NCBI GenBank assembly: GCA_023213315.1
Contig: JAKCPI010003195.1
Coordinates: forward strand, 1-64,000
DNA length: 64,000 nt
Origin: Euborellia annulipes
Taxonomy: Eukaryota; Arthropoda; Insecta; Dermaptera; Anisolabididae
Direction: 5' to 3'
Shown: positions 1 through 12,589 of the stretch, piece by piece
Position numbering within the stretch: the stretch's first letter is position 1
Layout: each line of letters begins with the position of its first letter
The notes under the pieces: model-generated
Seen by the model: only the letters and a program-made list of their open reading frames with translations
Database searches by the model: none
Told to the model about the DNA's origin: nothing
Position numbers and translations under genes: made by a program

Positions 1-2150
1 TATACATATTAATTGTCCGTGGAAACCAGTTGTTTGGAAAATTTCGTGATAGCGATTAATGAAAAGCGAGTGGGGTTCAGCCAAGGATGATTTTTTTTAA
101 ATAGTATTTTTTCAAGTTACAAATAATTTTACCAATAAAGACATTGCTAAAAATAAAATCACTCTTCATAAATCAATTCCTCTTGTTTTTAGAACAAATG
201 TTTAATTGAAGAAGCGAAAAATAACATAATATTAATTTATATTTTTTCTTTGTGTTTTAGCAGTCGACTAATCGTCTTCGAGAATTGACTTCATTCTCCA
301 GAGCAACTTCTTCCAAATCGACATCGCCAGCGAGGTGGCTTTTTGCAGGGAGATCTCATCAAGGTGAATACTACAGCTGATCGAGTACAGCAGCTACATT
401 TAAAGTCTGTATGAAAGATTTACGTGAGCGTAGAGTGAGATAGATTTAAGATTTTCAAAATTTATTTTAATTCTCGATTCGGCCTAAATAAGATTTAGAT
501 ATTTTGACATAGGTTCATGAGGGGGATGCGTTAATATGGTTTGCCCTCCCATTTGCAGAGTCCTCGTTTTTAAATCAAAACCAAAATAAAAAAAAATCAA
601 TTTTTTCAAAAAATTCATTTAATTTTTTTTTATTTAAAATTTTTTTCAAATTAATTTGATATAGATTTAAAATTTCATTCGAATCTTTTAAAGATTATTA
701 GAGTATGTTTTCCTTTTCACTACCCAATGAAGATTTCATCAGGAAAAAACTCCTTCAAGCACGAATGGATGAATGGTCAGTGTGCAAAAGGTAAACGCGT
801 GTTATAAAAGATGGAAGAAGGTACAGTATTCTTAGTTCATTCATTAGCCAACGATGGATATCAACATCATCATAAGAGACAATTCATGTGCATGTATTAT
901 TATTTTAGCCATTATTAGATATTATTAGGAGTTAGTTTTATGTATGGGTATTATTAAATAGGGCCTTTTCTATATTTATTAATCTTAATATTAATGTTTA
1001 AGAATACACGCAATACTTATTAGATTATTTAGAAATAGATAGGTTCTATATAGAGGGCGCTAAACAATTAGAAAATCTCTACGCTCATGCATTGATATAC
1101 CATGGTGCATTGTATTATATTTATGGGGGGTTTAGGACTTCTGTGTCGGAGTTCTTTGACGTTCTCTTGGATGTTGTTCAATTGTGAGTTGATTCCTCAT
1201 TACTGGCATAGGGTGTTGTTGTTCTTGTTCCCCTTTAGTTAGGTAGGGCTCCCAGTGAGGATTCAATTCACCTTTGACCAATGCCCAGGGGACAGAAGAA
1301 TCTCTATCCTCTATCGTATGCTTTTCCCTTTCGCGCATTTGAGAGAAAGAGTGTTTTTCTCTTTCTCCGAGGCTCTTGTCCGTCAATGCTGAGTTCTGGG
1401 CCTTGGTTGTTTCAGAACAGAGTGAGTTAATGTTCAAGATGTTAGGAGTTCGTATAGGATGTTGTTAGCTTTTTAGGGTTCTTTTTTTTCAGCATGCATC
1501 TTGAACAACGTCATTCTGTTTCTGAGATGAGTAATCAAGGGGGATCTTCAGTATTGTATTGGCCGGGCTTCCTTCCTAACTCGTGAATGAATATCAGATC
1601 AATTACCTCTGCTTCTTTTTAGCTCGCTAGTAAATGATATCAGGCAGGTGGGCAGAGATTAATTGATCTGTGTGTGTCCGCGAGTCTTTTCTTTTCCTTT
1701 TATTTCCTTGGGTGTGTGGGGCGCGTTCTTTCCGTTTCGTTTTTAGTGATTGAAGGCTTACCTGCCTTCCGGGAGTGCTCGCGTTCGCGTGTGCCTCAAG
1801 AAAGAAGAGGATCTTCATTTTAGATTTAGATGGCCGCCACGGTCATAGATAGTATTATATAGGGATTAGGTTAGTTTTTAGGGAAGCCCTCGTTGAGCCG
1901 AAAGAAGCAGTCTACAGTGTAAGTTAATGAAATCTTCAATATTTTTCATAAAAAATCAATGATGTAAACTAATAATTTAATTCTTCTTTTGTTTTAGATG
2001 GTTAGGGTGGGAGTGGGGGCTGAGATCGTCGAGGTCTTCAGGGCATAACCAACTGGATTCTTTCGTATGTAATATTATTCTACAAGGCTATTAGAAAACA
2101 GCCTTACACTTTAATAAAATAAATTTCTAATGATTTTTTCTTTTTTTTTT
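1..2150. other. unassigned AT-rich DNA, no recognised gene
   Basis: No conserved protein domain is seen on either strand. Two minus-strand open frames of 101 and 63 codons (1132-1437 and 1627-1818) are rich in Arg, Glu and Lys and resemble nothing recognised. The stretch 1130-1830 is less AT-rich than its surroundings and may be untranslated or former transposon sequence. Several short segments preceded by pyrimidine tract plus AG (near 262 and 1997) look like acceptor sites but do not assemble into a recognisable gene. Confidence 0.4.
263..363 (+). other. exon-like segment, unknown product
   Basis: A 101-nt segment follows a T-rich tract ending TTTTAG and is followed by GTGAAT, a possible donor. 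It is open for 33 codons, rich in Ser, Arg and Thr, and clearly richer in GC than the flanking DNA. No start codon lies in the segment, no partner exon was found and no family is recognised. It could equally be a chance open segment. Confidence 0.2.
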
Positions 2151-2218
2151 AGAGATGAATATTTTTGTTGGCTGGAAAACTTATTGAAAATATATAGTGA
2201 CATTCTTTTGATCCAGCC

Positions 2219-2640
2219 AACCAATGTATGGAATGGAGGCCTGGACATTGACCGGAATAACAGAGAAGAAAATTGAAGCATTTGAAATGTGGATCTACCG
2301 ACGACTATTGAGAATATATTGGGTGGACCACGTGACCAATGCTTAAGTTTTACGCCGCGTCGGAAAGGAGAGAGAGCTGCTTCTAAACATCGAAAAAGAA
2401 AATTGCAATATTTTGGTCATGTCATGAGGAACCCATCAAAATACAAAATCCTTCATCTGGCGATACAGGGGGAAGATCTTCGGAAAGCGAGGTCCAGGAC
2501 GTCGGCGTATCTCGTGGTTAAGGAATTTACGAGAGTGGTCTGGACTTTCTTCGGTGGAGTTGTTTCGGCTTCGACAAGGCGTCAATCGCCATGATGAAGC
2601 CAACGTCCGGAACGGGCATGGCACTAAAGAAGAAGAAGGG
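2219..2640 (+). pseudogene. 3' end of a non-LTR retrotransposon reverse transcriptase (decayed)
   Basis: The translation, with frame changes, reads through YGMEAWTLTGITEKKIEAFE, then EMWIYRRLLRI, then RKLQYFGHVMRNPSKYKIL, and ends near VRNGHGT followed by an AAGAAGAAGAAG run. This is the conserved C-terminal tail of a large arthropod LINE reverse-transcriptase group. At least one in-frame stop (near 2343) and frameshifts in the SGLSSVELFR-like part show it is dead. No endonuclease or catalytic RT core lies upstream, so it is a 5'-truncated insertion. Confidence 0.8.
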
Positions 2641-2649
2641 CCAACCAAA

Positions 2650-5600
2650 ATTGAATCTATCTATACTATGACGAAAAAATAATTTTCGATTCTTATTTGG
2701 TAAGTTCGTATAATTGATTTTATTTATTAAACTATATTTTTATTAAATACGTATTTATTCTATTCTTTTTATTTCCAGATCGATCAACATTCAAGTCAAG
2801 ATGCAAAAGTCTCATCGATTAAGACATTTTGCAATTTATTTATGTCCTGAGGGAGGTTCGGCAGGCTATAAGGGGAGATGTGGAGGCCTGTTACAAAAAA
2901 AACAACTTCTTTATTGTTTAACCGATCCAAACATCTTTCATGAACATGAGTAGGTATTTAAAATATGAAATAATTACCTTCAATCTATTGTAAAATTATA
3001 AAGCACTGTTTTAATATTAATTTTTTTTTCAGTTCTTTCACCAATTCAAAGGAAATATAATTGACTTTAATATTACAAATTCCGTTAATCGTCAGATTAT
3101 CTTATAATCTTCAGGTGTTCACTGTTCAGTGTTCAACTAGATGCAAGATCAACTGGATCAGCTCTACGAGTGCAAGAGACTTCGATGGATCAGCTCTACG
3201 TGTGGAGGCTGAGGAGCTCAACCCGTCTAAACTGAGCGACTATCAACCCTTCAGGAAGTTGATTATTTCTATACTCTAAACATATACCCTTAGTAAATCC
3301 AAAATATATAAATGATCTGATTTTATGTGGGGTCAATTTTTTTACCCAAGGTTACAAAGGGTAACAGAACAAAGGTGATTATGTGTCATGCTGCATCATC
3401 AACTAGCCAGCACTCGAGGTTTGAGTTCTAAACGAATACAAATTTAATTGTATTCACTTTTTCAATATAATTTTAATTTAGAAAATTTATTTTTCACCCC
3501 TTAAAAGTAGTTTAAAGATTTAATGGAGGGTGCACCATGCCAACGAGAGAGTATTTTTTTATTTTTTGGACCTGTAGCTACTCAGTCTTGATCTTGGAGA
3601 AACCAACGTGAATACTTTCATTTTAGACATCTGTTGGATAGTTGTTGTTATTAGCTTCAGGTGCCTTTTAGCTGGTTCGTTTTGTTAGGATGCCTTGATT
3701 TGTTTTTTTTAATTTAGGATCCATACGGAGACCTAAAATGAAAGATATTCTCGTTGATTTATTCCATGAACGGGACATAAAGAGATGCGGTCAAATCTGA
3801 TTGAAAGATCGAAGCCCAGGTTCCAAGTGTTCTTGTGTTTTGCGAAAAGACGTCTTTTATTGGTGCATTCGGGAGTCTGATATGTTTTTGTATCTTTGAG
3901 GGGTGGGTTTGAGGTGGCTCTCTGAGTGAAGCGAGTCAGGGAAGGGTGCAGTTTCTCCAGGAGTAGCTTGGAGGGTCCAAATTGCAATCCTTGAGGCTAG
4001 GAACCCGAGGGCTCCACCGATCTGATGGTGGAGACGGGGTTACTCTATTGTCTTCGAATTTTGTGTTAGGCTAGGTAGGATCTCTTCCACATTAGCCCCC
4101 GCACTCGCTTGCTCGTAATCCAAAAAATCACGTTCACTCTCACTGATACGATTTCTTCAGACTCCCGGCTTACGGTTTAAAAATATATATATATTCTTCA
4201 AATATATATATATATATATTTGTATTCGGCAAGCAAAAGATCATTAATTATTTAAAACCTTCTTGCTGTTCTTTTTTATTATTTAATTTACTACATACAC
4301 TTTTTGTTGTAGTAGATGAAGATATCTTTTTTGGGTGTTTTTTTATTTAGTGTTTATGTGAGTGTAAAAAAGTGAGAGAAGAGAGAAAATTTTCAATATT
4401 TTTTGGAAAATTAAAGGTAAACATAAATAAATTAGAACACTAATTCATAATTCTTATAAATTAACTGATTAGAATTAAGGCTAATTTAAATTTTTTTTCA
4501 GGTCAGGAATTATAACATTGAGACATTTAAATATATACCATAAGTAAATAATTATAGTAGGGAAACTAAAAGAGATAATTTTTTTGGTGTTTACTTTTAA
4601 TTAGCGAATATTTGTGTGAGAGAAGAGAAAAAATCTCGCAAATGAGAGGTAAAAAGTACATTAACTTGATATTCTCATAATTTACTGATTAAAGTCAATA
4701 CTAATTCAATTTTTTTTAGAAGATTAGAAGTCAATAATTTTCAAAAATAAATAATAATATATATACAAAAAGCGCACGAAAGATGTGCTCTCTATACATC
4801 TGACTTTATAATATATATATATAAAGCCAGCGATGCAGAAAGTTGTATTTAACTTGACAGCCCATCGATTCTAATCTTTTCATTTGCCTTTTTTCTGATG
4901 AAGTCAAAATTTTAATTTATGCACTTATTATGTAATGGAATGTTTTTTCCTAGTAGATATTAGAGGAGTAGATGCTGAAAGGTAATTTTTTTTATATTAT
5001 CGAATTAATTTATTACACATTTAAATAATTTCGATTGAATATTATTTATTTAGAAGACAATTTTTTTTCAGATAACTTGTAAATGATCTTCTAAAATATA
5101 GAAAACATGAATGAAATCTCAGAAAATTGACAATTTCGATCCTCAAACAAAAAACCGCCCAGAAAAGAATTATATTATATTTGCCACTCACTCATACATT
5201 TTGCAAATTATTTCCTGTGAAAAATTTGAAACAAGTCGAGAATTGAAGTTGCTGAAGTTGAATTACTTACAAGAAAAGAAAATTTCATCCACGTAAAAAT
5301 TTCAATGTTCAAAAATTGAAATTTACTCATTTGTGTCTGTTTCTGGAGGGTGAGATTATCTCGCACCTTTCAATCCCGATGAGGAGATTTCTCGAACACG
5401 AACGAGCTAATCCAGTTCCTTAATCTGCAGCTTGCCCTTCTTAGCTATTCGCCACCTCATTCAAGAAAATTTTCTATAAATCATTTGGACATCATTTACT
5501 ATTATTAAAATACTGGTAGATCGAAGAATGTACTAGAATTTGTTTCTTTTTATTTTCTACCACTCCCAAGATGCAGTGAAAAATAAATTTTTTTTAAATG

Positions 5601-6110
5601 ACCACAAGCTGCTAGAGTAAGGCATTTTATTCACTGGATCGAAGGGCTTTAGAAGAAGATGAAGATAATTTTTTTTGGGGGGCTTGGAAGGACCTCTACG
5701 TGGTGCCTCCTAGTAATCTTGTCTTATCTGAAAGACTCGGCTAATCCTTCCAAACAACAACAAAATACTTCAAACAGAATTGTAAAAAGATGAAATTATA
5801 AAGCAGCCGGATAAAAAATAAATATTATATATTGTTACAAGCTCAGGCATTCCAAAAAACGCTTTATTCCCTTAAAATTTGAGTCGTTTCTTACAAAATT
5901 TATATGATCTTATTATATGAATCTGGTATGACAAGCACAGAACACAACTTTCAATCCTTTTGCGTCCTCGGCCCTTGGTGAAGTGGCTAGCGTACTAGCC
6001 TTTTATACCATATTTACCACTCTTGCTATAATTTTTTCTTTCTTCCGTGTTTTTTTATACTATTCTTGAATCTTGAAGGAAAACAGAAAAATTTTTATTT
6101 AACAAAATAT
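2650..6110. other. unassigned intergenic DNA
   Basis: No gene is recognised. The stretch holds AT microsatellite tracts (near 4184-4220 and 4810-4825), several pyrimidine-tract-AG motifs (near 3031, 4500 and 5070) without supporting exons, and at 5922-5960 a fragment of the dispersed repeat called family A here (CTGGTATGACAAGCACAG followed by ACACAACTTTC). An 84-codon minus-strand frame at 3733-3987 is not recognised. Confidence 0.4.
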
Positions 6111-6170
6111 AGAAAGGAGAAGGTGTCTAAATTGCCTTAGATGACGGAGAAGAGCTTAAAAAAAATACTT

Positions 6171-9100
6171 TCAACTGCTTACTTCCTTTGTTGGAAACAA
6201 TAACTTCTTAATTTCATAAAATCCATTTAACCGGCATCGAGAATATCTAAAAAAGAATAGAGTAAAAAAATTATTATTTTTTTATAACACTGTTTGATCT
6301 AAATAGAAATTGATAACCGACATACCCCAAATAGTCATAATCGATAGTACTATTTTCAACTTGCATAATCGACCATATTGACAATAATAAGTGCGAAGCC
6401 ATATGAAAATGTCTCGTATGCTTTAATAATAAATTAATTCTTTTTATACTCGCATCACCATCATCAAGATGCTTTAAATAATCTTTTAACCATTCTCTGA
6501 TTTCTTCGTCTGTGGCATGTCTAAATTTTGCATTTGGTCCCCAATCTTAAATAAAAACAAATCATAACAATGGTGAGGTAATGGCTTTATAAATTAATTG
6601 ATAAGTATTATAATACTTAAAAAAAATTATATTATTTATCAAATAAAGATAAAGTCGGAAAATAAAAGAAATTCTTACTTAAATTGAAAGCAAAGAAGTG
6701 ACCTAAATCATATCCTTGGTAATTATAGTCTGCCATTTCTAAATCAATAAAAGTTACTCCTTTCGTTTTGTTATTATATATGATATTTGGAAGTGAAAGA
6801 TCGTTATGACAAAATACAATTGGACTGTTTAGATTTTCTATAATTCCTCGTAACCAACTTACTTCCGATAAAAGTTCTTTTTTGCTTGGTAAAAGAGAAT
6901 TATACCTAAAAAAGTGACTAATTATATCAAGTAAATTATTTTAAATAAATGAAAGGTTCCGTTAATACCTTTCTTGAATATCATTATCCTTGAATTTATT
7001 TGGAAAGTGTTTAATATATAGATCAAAAGCTTTCCAAAGAAAAGGTTCACATTTTAAATGCGGAGGGTGTGATCTGTGATATTTTGCCATCATCTCGGCA
7101 ATTTGAGGCCCCACAGGTGCTGACAGACTCTCGTCAATTGAGGGGTACGAACCGTGTGCAAAACCATAGATGAGTCCGTTTTGAAAACAAGCATAGAGAG
7201 GTGTAATTAATCCTAATTGAAAAAGTGCCTGAAAAAAAAAACAATCATTTTACTATATATAAAGCCCTAGCCTCTCATTTCGGAGTATGTGCCTGTTCTC
7301 TCGCTGATTGGCCATAGTGATAGGAAGTGGAGCAAGTGAGGGAACTTTAAAACTTTAAAATTTTGTAATTGCTCGCCTTCCCCGAAGGAAAACACTTGTA
7401 TATAAAAAATCAATAATAGATTCAGGGGCGCTGAGAGGTTTGCTGAGCCTCGGGGTTTATATATTAATACGAGTCCTGAGAACCCCGCCCCTAAAAAAAA
7501 AACTTTAATTTTATTTATTTTTTTAAATATTTCATATTTCAATGAAATTCTTGACAGAGAAAAAATGTAAAATATTAATGTAGTAGAAAATAAAAGGTCG
7601 AGCAGCTATGTTAATTTCTTTATTTAAGAACCCACAGCGACGTTTCGGTCGACTATGCGACCACTTTAATGACTGAACTCTAGCCACTATGCGACCATCT
7701 TCATGACTGAACTCTAGCCATGAAGATTGTCGCATAGTCGACCGAAACGTCGCTGTGGGTTCTTAAATAAAGAAATTAACATAGCTGCTCGACCTTTTAT
7801 TTTCTACTACATACTGATTCAGCTATTCGCCTCGCTAACGTAAAATATTAATTTATTTTTGTTGGAAATCTAAGTTTTTAGCTCAAAGGCCCCCCCCCCC
7901 CCCTCTGTCTGCGATCCTGATAATGGTATCTATATATCTTAATCGTCCCCTATCTATTATCTAATTCTTTACTTTTAATTATATAAAGAGAGCGAGTTTG
8001 TTTTTCAGCTGTTATGACAGGGCTAATCTCAGAAAGAATTGAACAATTATTTCACTGGTAGGTAGCCGAGATTTCTAAGAGTAACAAAATAGGCTTATTT
8101 TGAGGAGGGAGATGTATTATTTTTTGAAAAATTCCGAAATTTTCATAGAAGCGATTTTGAAAGCTCCTATTGGTTTGAAGTAGTAGAGCCCTGGACGGGC
8201 CGATTTTTGACCCGTACTCACCCATGCCCGTATTTTTTATTAACTTCCCGCCCGTACCCTCTCGTAATTTTTTACCATTCTTCAAGTCCGCCTGTACCCG
8301 GCCGAAATTTTTTCAAGCTCGTCCATACCCGCCCGAAATGTTTTTATAGTAAAAAATTTATTTATTTAAAAAAATTTATAATAAAAAAAACTTTGTTAAA
8401 AACAACATTGAAGGCTTCGGCTTGAGTTGAATTAAATTTTTAAAAATATTTGATTTTTCTCATAACGAGCATATTAAATACTATGTACAAAATTTCAAAG
8501 CTCCAGCTTAATTGGAAGTACCCTAGATTTATGATGATATATGAGTGAGTCTGTCAGTGTATGCCAAAAACCGTGATACTCAAAGTCACTGAGATAGAGA
8601 GGCGGTCGAAAATGGCTCGAATGGATATAAATATTTCCTGTCAAGTCTCTGGTTAGCATAGGCGTAGCCAGAAATTTTGGATGGGGGGGTTTAGGATTAT
8701 TTCTCCCCCCCCCCCCCCCCCACCCCGACTAATAGGGCGGTATAAGGCGTCTAATGAAATATATGACTGGCCACTTACCCCACCTTCGCTTCGCCCCCCC
8801 CCCGGACCCCCCCTCGAGGTGGCTCGGGCCCGCCCTTTCTTAATTAAGTGCCGCAATTTTTCAATCAGCTCGTATCAGGCAATAAATAATGCAAATCTCT
8901 TAATTTTATGTATATATGTTTCTCTTGACCAGACTCCTATCTCAGATCTCTTTAAGAAAAAAAATAAAAAATTTATTTATATAATAATTTTTATTATTTT
9001 TCATTTGCGAGATTTAATCAATTTTAAGCGGCTTTAATTTTTTATAAAGCATAACAAAAATCAATTCTTTTCAATGGGAAAATTCTGAATTTTCTCGAAT

Positions 9101-9527
9101 TTTTTGCGTTTTATTTAATTTTTTTTTTTTTTTAAGCTAGAGAAAATTATTATATTTTACTTTCTCTTACCCTATATATGAAAAATATAGAGAGAAAAAG
9201 TATTTTGTATTATAGAGCTTAAATATCTAGTCATGGCTTGGGTCCAATGGGGGGGTTTGAACCCCCAAAACCCCCCCCGTGGCTACGCCTATGCTGGTTA
9301 GGTACAACGTTCGACATTGAGAGTAGTACAGAATATATGTTGGTATTTATATATGTGATCAAAATCAAAATTTCTCGGGTTAAGTCGATTCCTCGAAAAA
9401 AACTATCTCTAATATTACTTCCTACTCCTGCGCTCTTAAAGGAAAACTGATACGCAGAGTAAATCTCAATAATCAACGAGACTTAACCCGGTAAATTTTG
9501 TCTTGGGCTGGATGCAGTCCAGATATA

Positions 9528-9586
<59 letters not shown>

Positions 9587-12500
9587 ATGCAAAGATAAGT
9601 TTTCTCGGGTTAAGTCGCGTGGGGTGCTGAGATTTACTCGACGTTTCGGCTCTCCTTTTGGAGCGATTTTCAAGAGAAGGAAGTTAGGAGGTAATGGTGG
9701 AGGGGGGTTGTTTAAGGGGTCGCAGTCTTCTTGGTCCCTCTGAGAGCTGTAGGAAGGTTGGGTGTGTGTAATTGTGTTCGGTTTAGATTGACTACGGGAC
9801 CTCAATCTGCCTACTCCCCAAGTCGGTGTATTGGTGGATGCCTCAGAGGTTTGGGTTTGTCTCTGAGAAATGGATTGGTTGTGTGTAGTCGGGTTTGTGT
9901 TTGGTTTGGGTTGACTTTGGGGCCTCATTCTGCCTACTCCGCAAGTCGGGGTGTTGGCTCTTGGTTCCCGGGGTCTCAACCTGCCTACTCCCCAAGCCGT
10001 GAGCAACGTTGCTATATATATATTTTTTTAAACGAAACTTTTAGTTTAGTCCAGTAAATTAACAATTGAAAACTCAAACAGTAGATTTATTCTTGGACAG
10101 TAGAAGGTGTTGATTAAATGAAGACAAAACAATTTTTCAAAAATTATCTTGATTTATTTTTCAGAGTATTATGGCTTGGCTGACAAGCATGCGCAATTAG
10201 ACTTGTTTCGGCAACACTGCCATCTTCAGAGCCATGAATGTTGCAGTTCATGGCTCTGAAGATGGCAGTGTTGCCGAAACAAGTCTAATTGCGCATGCTT
10301 GTCAGCCAAGCCATAATACTCTGAAAAATAAATCAAGATAATTTTTGAAAAATTGTTTTGTCTTCATTTAATCAACACCTTCTACTGTCCAAGAATAAAT
10401 CTACTGTTTGAGTTTTCAATTATATATATATAAAGATATACAGGTATAGTGAGTGTATATTATCAATAAATAATCAATTTCGAATTCTGACATGATATAG
10501 AAAATCAGCAAGCATATTTAGAAAGATCATTTATAATCATTATTATTATTAAAATATTTGATGTTTTATGGCTGTGAAGATTTATTCAGGAATTCGCAGT
10601 GACTTTGCAGCCAGGAGATTAAATAAAAAAATCTTTTATTTAATTTTTAAAATACTAGCCGCGTCGCCCGCCTTCGGCGGGCTTCGCGCCTAGCCGGGGG
10701 CTTCGCCCCCTGGACCCCCCTCCAGCTGGCTCGGGCCCGCCTGCGGCGGACCCTCGCCTTTTCTTATTTATGAGAACCCGTGGCGCCCGCCTTTGCATAA
10801 AGACATGGGGGCTTCGCCCCCTGGACCCCCCTACAGCTGGCTCGGGCCCGCCTGCGGCGGACCCTCGCTTTTTCTTAATTATGAGAACCCGTGGCGCCCG
10901 CCTTTGCGTCTAGACAGGGGGGCGAAGCCCCCCCCCTGGACCCCCCATCATCTGGCTCGGGCCCGCCTGCGGCGGACCCTCGCCTTTTCTTTTTTTTTTT
11001 TTTTTTTTTTTAAACCATTCACACTTTTTTCTCATTCACTCACACTCACACACACATTCACACAGTCTTTTCGGCAACTTAGGCCATATAAGACTTTTGA
11101 CGATAACCGTTGTAATATAATATTATCTATTGTGGGTTCAGGCATTTCTATTTAAGCCATCTGGTATCCAAATGGCTTAAATAAAATCATCGGACTGCCT
11201 GGGTCCAAACCCGCGACGTTTGGCATAGGAGGTAGGCACGCTACCTACTACGCCACACCCGGGGGCCCTTTTCTTCTTAATTATGAAAAGAAAATTATTA
11301 TTACTACTATTCCAAACCAGTGCCTGCTTGAGGATTTGTTTACATTCATGGAATACACAAATGAAAAGAATACATAAATATTTCTCTATACATTTCCTAT
11401 GGGAGAAATCGTAACTTTAAAAATTAATAACTCAAAAAGTTATGGGAATTTCGGGATGAAAATAATTTTCCTGTAATCCCGAGAAGGTCCTCTTTATGCA
11501 TAAAAAATTTCATTTCAAAATTCCAACGGGAAGTTGCCTAAATAGAGCGTGACAGACAGACGGACAGACAGACAGACGGACATTAGTGAATTATATATAT
11601 AGATTTCTTTGCTCAGGGGCCCACATCTTGTGTGTACGTGGATGGCGATCACGAGCTACCCTAGCTGGGGGACTGGGTGTATTTCTGTTCTTTGCACGTT
11701 AATCTCCCTCCTATATTTTCAACAGACATCATACCGTGCGACGGACCGGCCTGCTCTATTCCATCCCGGTCGCAAAAACCCTTCCCTCCGATCCCGCACC
11801 GCGGGAATAATCAGGCGAAGAAAGAAGAAAAAGAAGATTATTATTAAAATATTTCTAACCTTGTAATTCAATTTTTCTCTTTCATGATCCATAAATAATT
11901 CTGTATTTCTGCCATGGATTTTAATTAATACAATGTCTTTTGGAGTAAGACGATTAATACAGCCCAATAATTTATTCAACAATCCTTCAGTAAAAATCTG
12001 AAAAAGAAAAGAGTTTACGTTTAAAATAAATGTCAGTGAAGGGAATTTTAAAACTTGAATAAAACATTAGATAGGATTTGTAAATATGCATCACGATACT
12101 CTGAGATTTAATAGGAATGGAAGCAATTACCAGAATCAAGATCACGGACAAGAATCAAAGCAAAGGACAACAGTATAGAAAAAACTTAGCTTCAAGCAAG
12201 ATATTATCATTTTTTAAATTGTTTGAAGGATTTCAGGATGTCACGGAAACTCTTGATGAACATGAGTATTAATGTATATCTAAATTACGTTTCGCTGTGA
12301 CATGCTGGAATCCTTCAATCAATTAAAAATTATGTCTACATAGCAAGAATCCTCAAATTCTTTAAATCGAAATTAACCAAATACAATTCTAGATTATTTT
12401 TTAGCTAACGTTATTTTCGTGAAGAAATTCATTTGTGAGAGATAAAGACCAACTAAGAATCTAACAAAATATCTATGTTACCTTAAAAGAAACATCTTCA

Positions 12501-12589
12501 GGCTTCCAAAGAGGACGCACTTTACTAAGAGCTGTCCATATTTTGGATTCTGAGTTCTCTAAGGGTATTTCAAAATTCAATTCAAGCAT
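6171..12589 (-). CDS. Etnk: ethanolamine kinase, tandem copy A (6 exons)
   Basis: Phosphorylates ethanolamine with ATP, the first step of the CDP-ethanolamine route to phosphatidylethanolamine; cytosolic. Exons on the minus strand: 12589-12482, 11997-11860, 7228-6969, 6905-6679, 6545-6326, 6246-6171, all bounded by GT..AG and joined in phase to give 342 codons. The N-terminal lobe reads IFTEGLLNKLLGCIN then VLIKIHGRNTELF. The phosphotransferase (Brenner) motif is VFCHNDLSLPNIIYN, and the Mg-binding motif FIDLEMADYNYQGYDLGHFF. The last exon junction (LGY, SRCRLNGFYEIK) fits the family C-terminus. The start is the first ATG of an exon with no in-phase acceptor upstream. Intron 2 is 4.6 kb, against 0.6 kb in copy B, because of repeat insertions. 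All key residues are intact, so the gene is probably functional. A choline-preferring activity cannot be excluded. Confidence 0.93.
7580..7811. repeat. palindrome with GAAACGUC motifs (Penelope-like, degenerate hammerhead)
   Basis: Two arms of about 80 nt are near-perfect reverse complements around a short spacer holding a tandem ATGACTGAACTCTAGCCA repeat. Each arm contains a GTCG-loop-CGAC hairpin followed by GAAACGUCG, the stem II and 3' core layout of a hammerhead. The CUGANGA half of the core is lost in both arms. It lies in intron 2 of kinase copy A and is absent from copy B. Confidence 0.7.
8656..9294. mobile_element. non-autonomous DNA element with terminal inverted repeats
   Basis: The ends read GCATAGGCGTAGCCA and, inverted, TGGCTACGCCTATGC, with TGGTTA directly repeated on both flanks (8650-8655 and 9295-9300). 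The interior is low complexity with long C and G runs and carries a fragment of family A near 9160-9200. There is no coding capacity. The TIR style suggests hAT, but a 6-bp target duplication is short for that group. Confidence 0.7.
9522..9585. repeat. (TA)n microsatellite
   Basis: About 60 bases of almost uninterrupted TA dinucleotides within intron 2 of kinase copy A. Confidence 0.95.
9600..10010 (-). repeat. repeat-encoded peptide array next to a GAAACGUCG motif
   Basis: The minus strand is open across 9473-10006 and repeats a unit around TWGVGRLRSRSQ and KPNT three times. It ends in a GEPKRRVN-like segment whose DNA is the GAAACGUCGAGTAAATCTC motif (near 9630-9650). The same peptide and the same motif recur at 60802-61032, and a weaker version at 26173-26355. 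This looks like part of a Penelope-like repeat family rather than a host exon. Confidence 0.5.
10064..10421. repeat. perfect 175-bp-arm palindrome with hammerhead-like core
   Basis: Arms 10064-10238 and 10247-10421 are reverse complements around an 8-nt loop, with no mismatch noticed by eye. Each arm carries CTGAAGA (fits CUGANGA), one T, GGCA-GTGT-TGCC as stem II, then GAAAC. In this family GAAAC is followed by AAGTC instead of GTC, so cleavage competence is doubtful. It lies in intron 2 of kinase copy A. Confidence 0.85.
10557..11835. mobile_element. large insertion in kinase A intron 2, absent from copy B
   Basis: The segment is bracketed by a direct repeat of about 18 nt (ATTATTATTAAAATATTT) that is single in paralogue copy B near 21370-21385, so it is an insertion with a long target duplication. 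Inside are GC-rich repeats of a roughly 115-nt unit (10660-10995; motifs CCCGCCTTCGGCGGGC, GGGGGCTTCGCCCCC and GGCTCGGGCCCGCC), a nested SINE (11000-11272), and a distal part ending in GACAGACAGACGGACATT near 11580 then a purine-rich tail. The C-rich start and CAGA-rich end resemble a repeat class widespread in arthropods. Its class is not certain. Confidence 0.6.
11000..11272 (-). mobile_element. tRNA-derived SINE
   Basis: Read on the minus strand it begins with a tRNA-like head: box A TGGCGTAGTAGGTAGCGTG, box B GGGTTTGGACCC. A body with CTTAGGC and CAACGGTTATCGTC-like motifs follows, then a GTGTGAGTGTGAGTG-rich section and a poly-A tail (poly-T at 10988-11012). The same family recurs at 31712-31990 and in fragments near 20960, 23030 and 42775. 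Confidence 0.8.

Noticed and set aside
6301..6325. Kinase copy A ending by read-through (GYVGYQFLF... then stop)
   Set aside because: GGTATGT is a good donor, the next exon restores the family C-terminus, and copy B diverges right after the donor as an intron would.
8681..9037. 118-codon frame rich in Pro (SLRPPPGPPLEVARARPF)
   Set aside because: Produced by C and G runs within a non-coding terminal-inverted-repeat element.
9473..10006. 177-codon minus-strand frame as a host gene
   Set aside because: It begins in a repeat array and runs into a (TA)n microsatellite encoding alternating Tyr and Ile; a repeat origin is more likely.
11195..11272. functional tRNA gene
   Set aside because: Boxes A and B are present, but the arms do not fold to a full cloverleaf and the sequence continues into a SINE body and poly-A tail.
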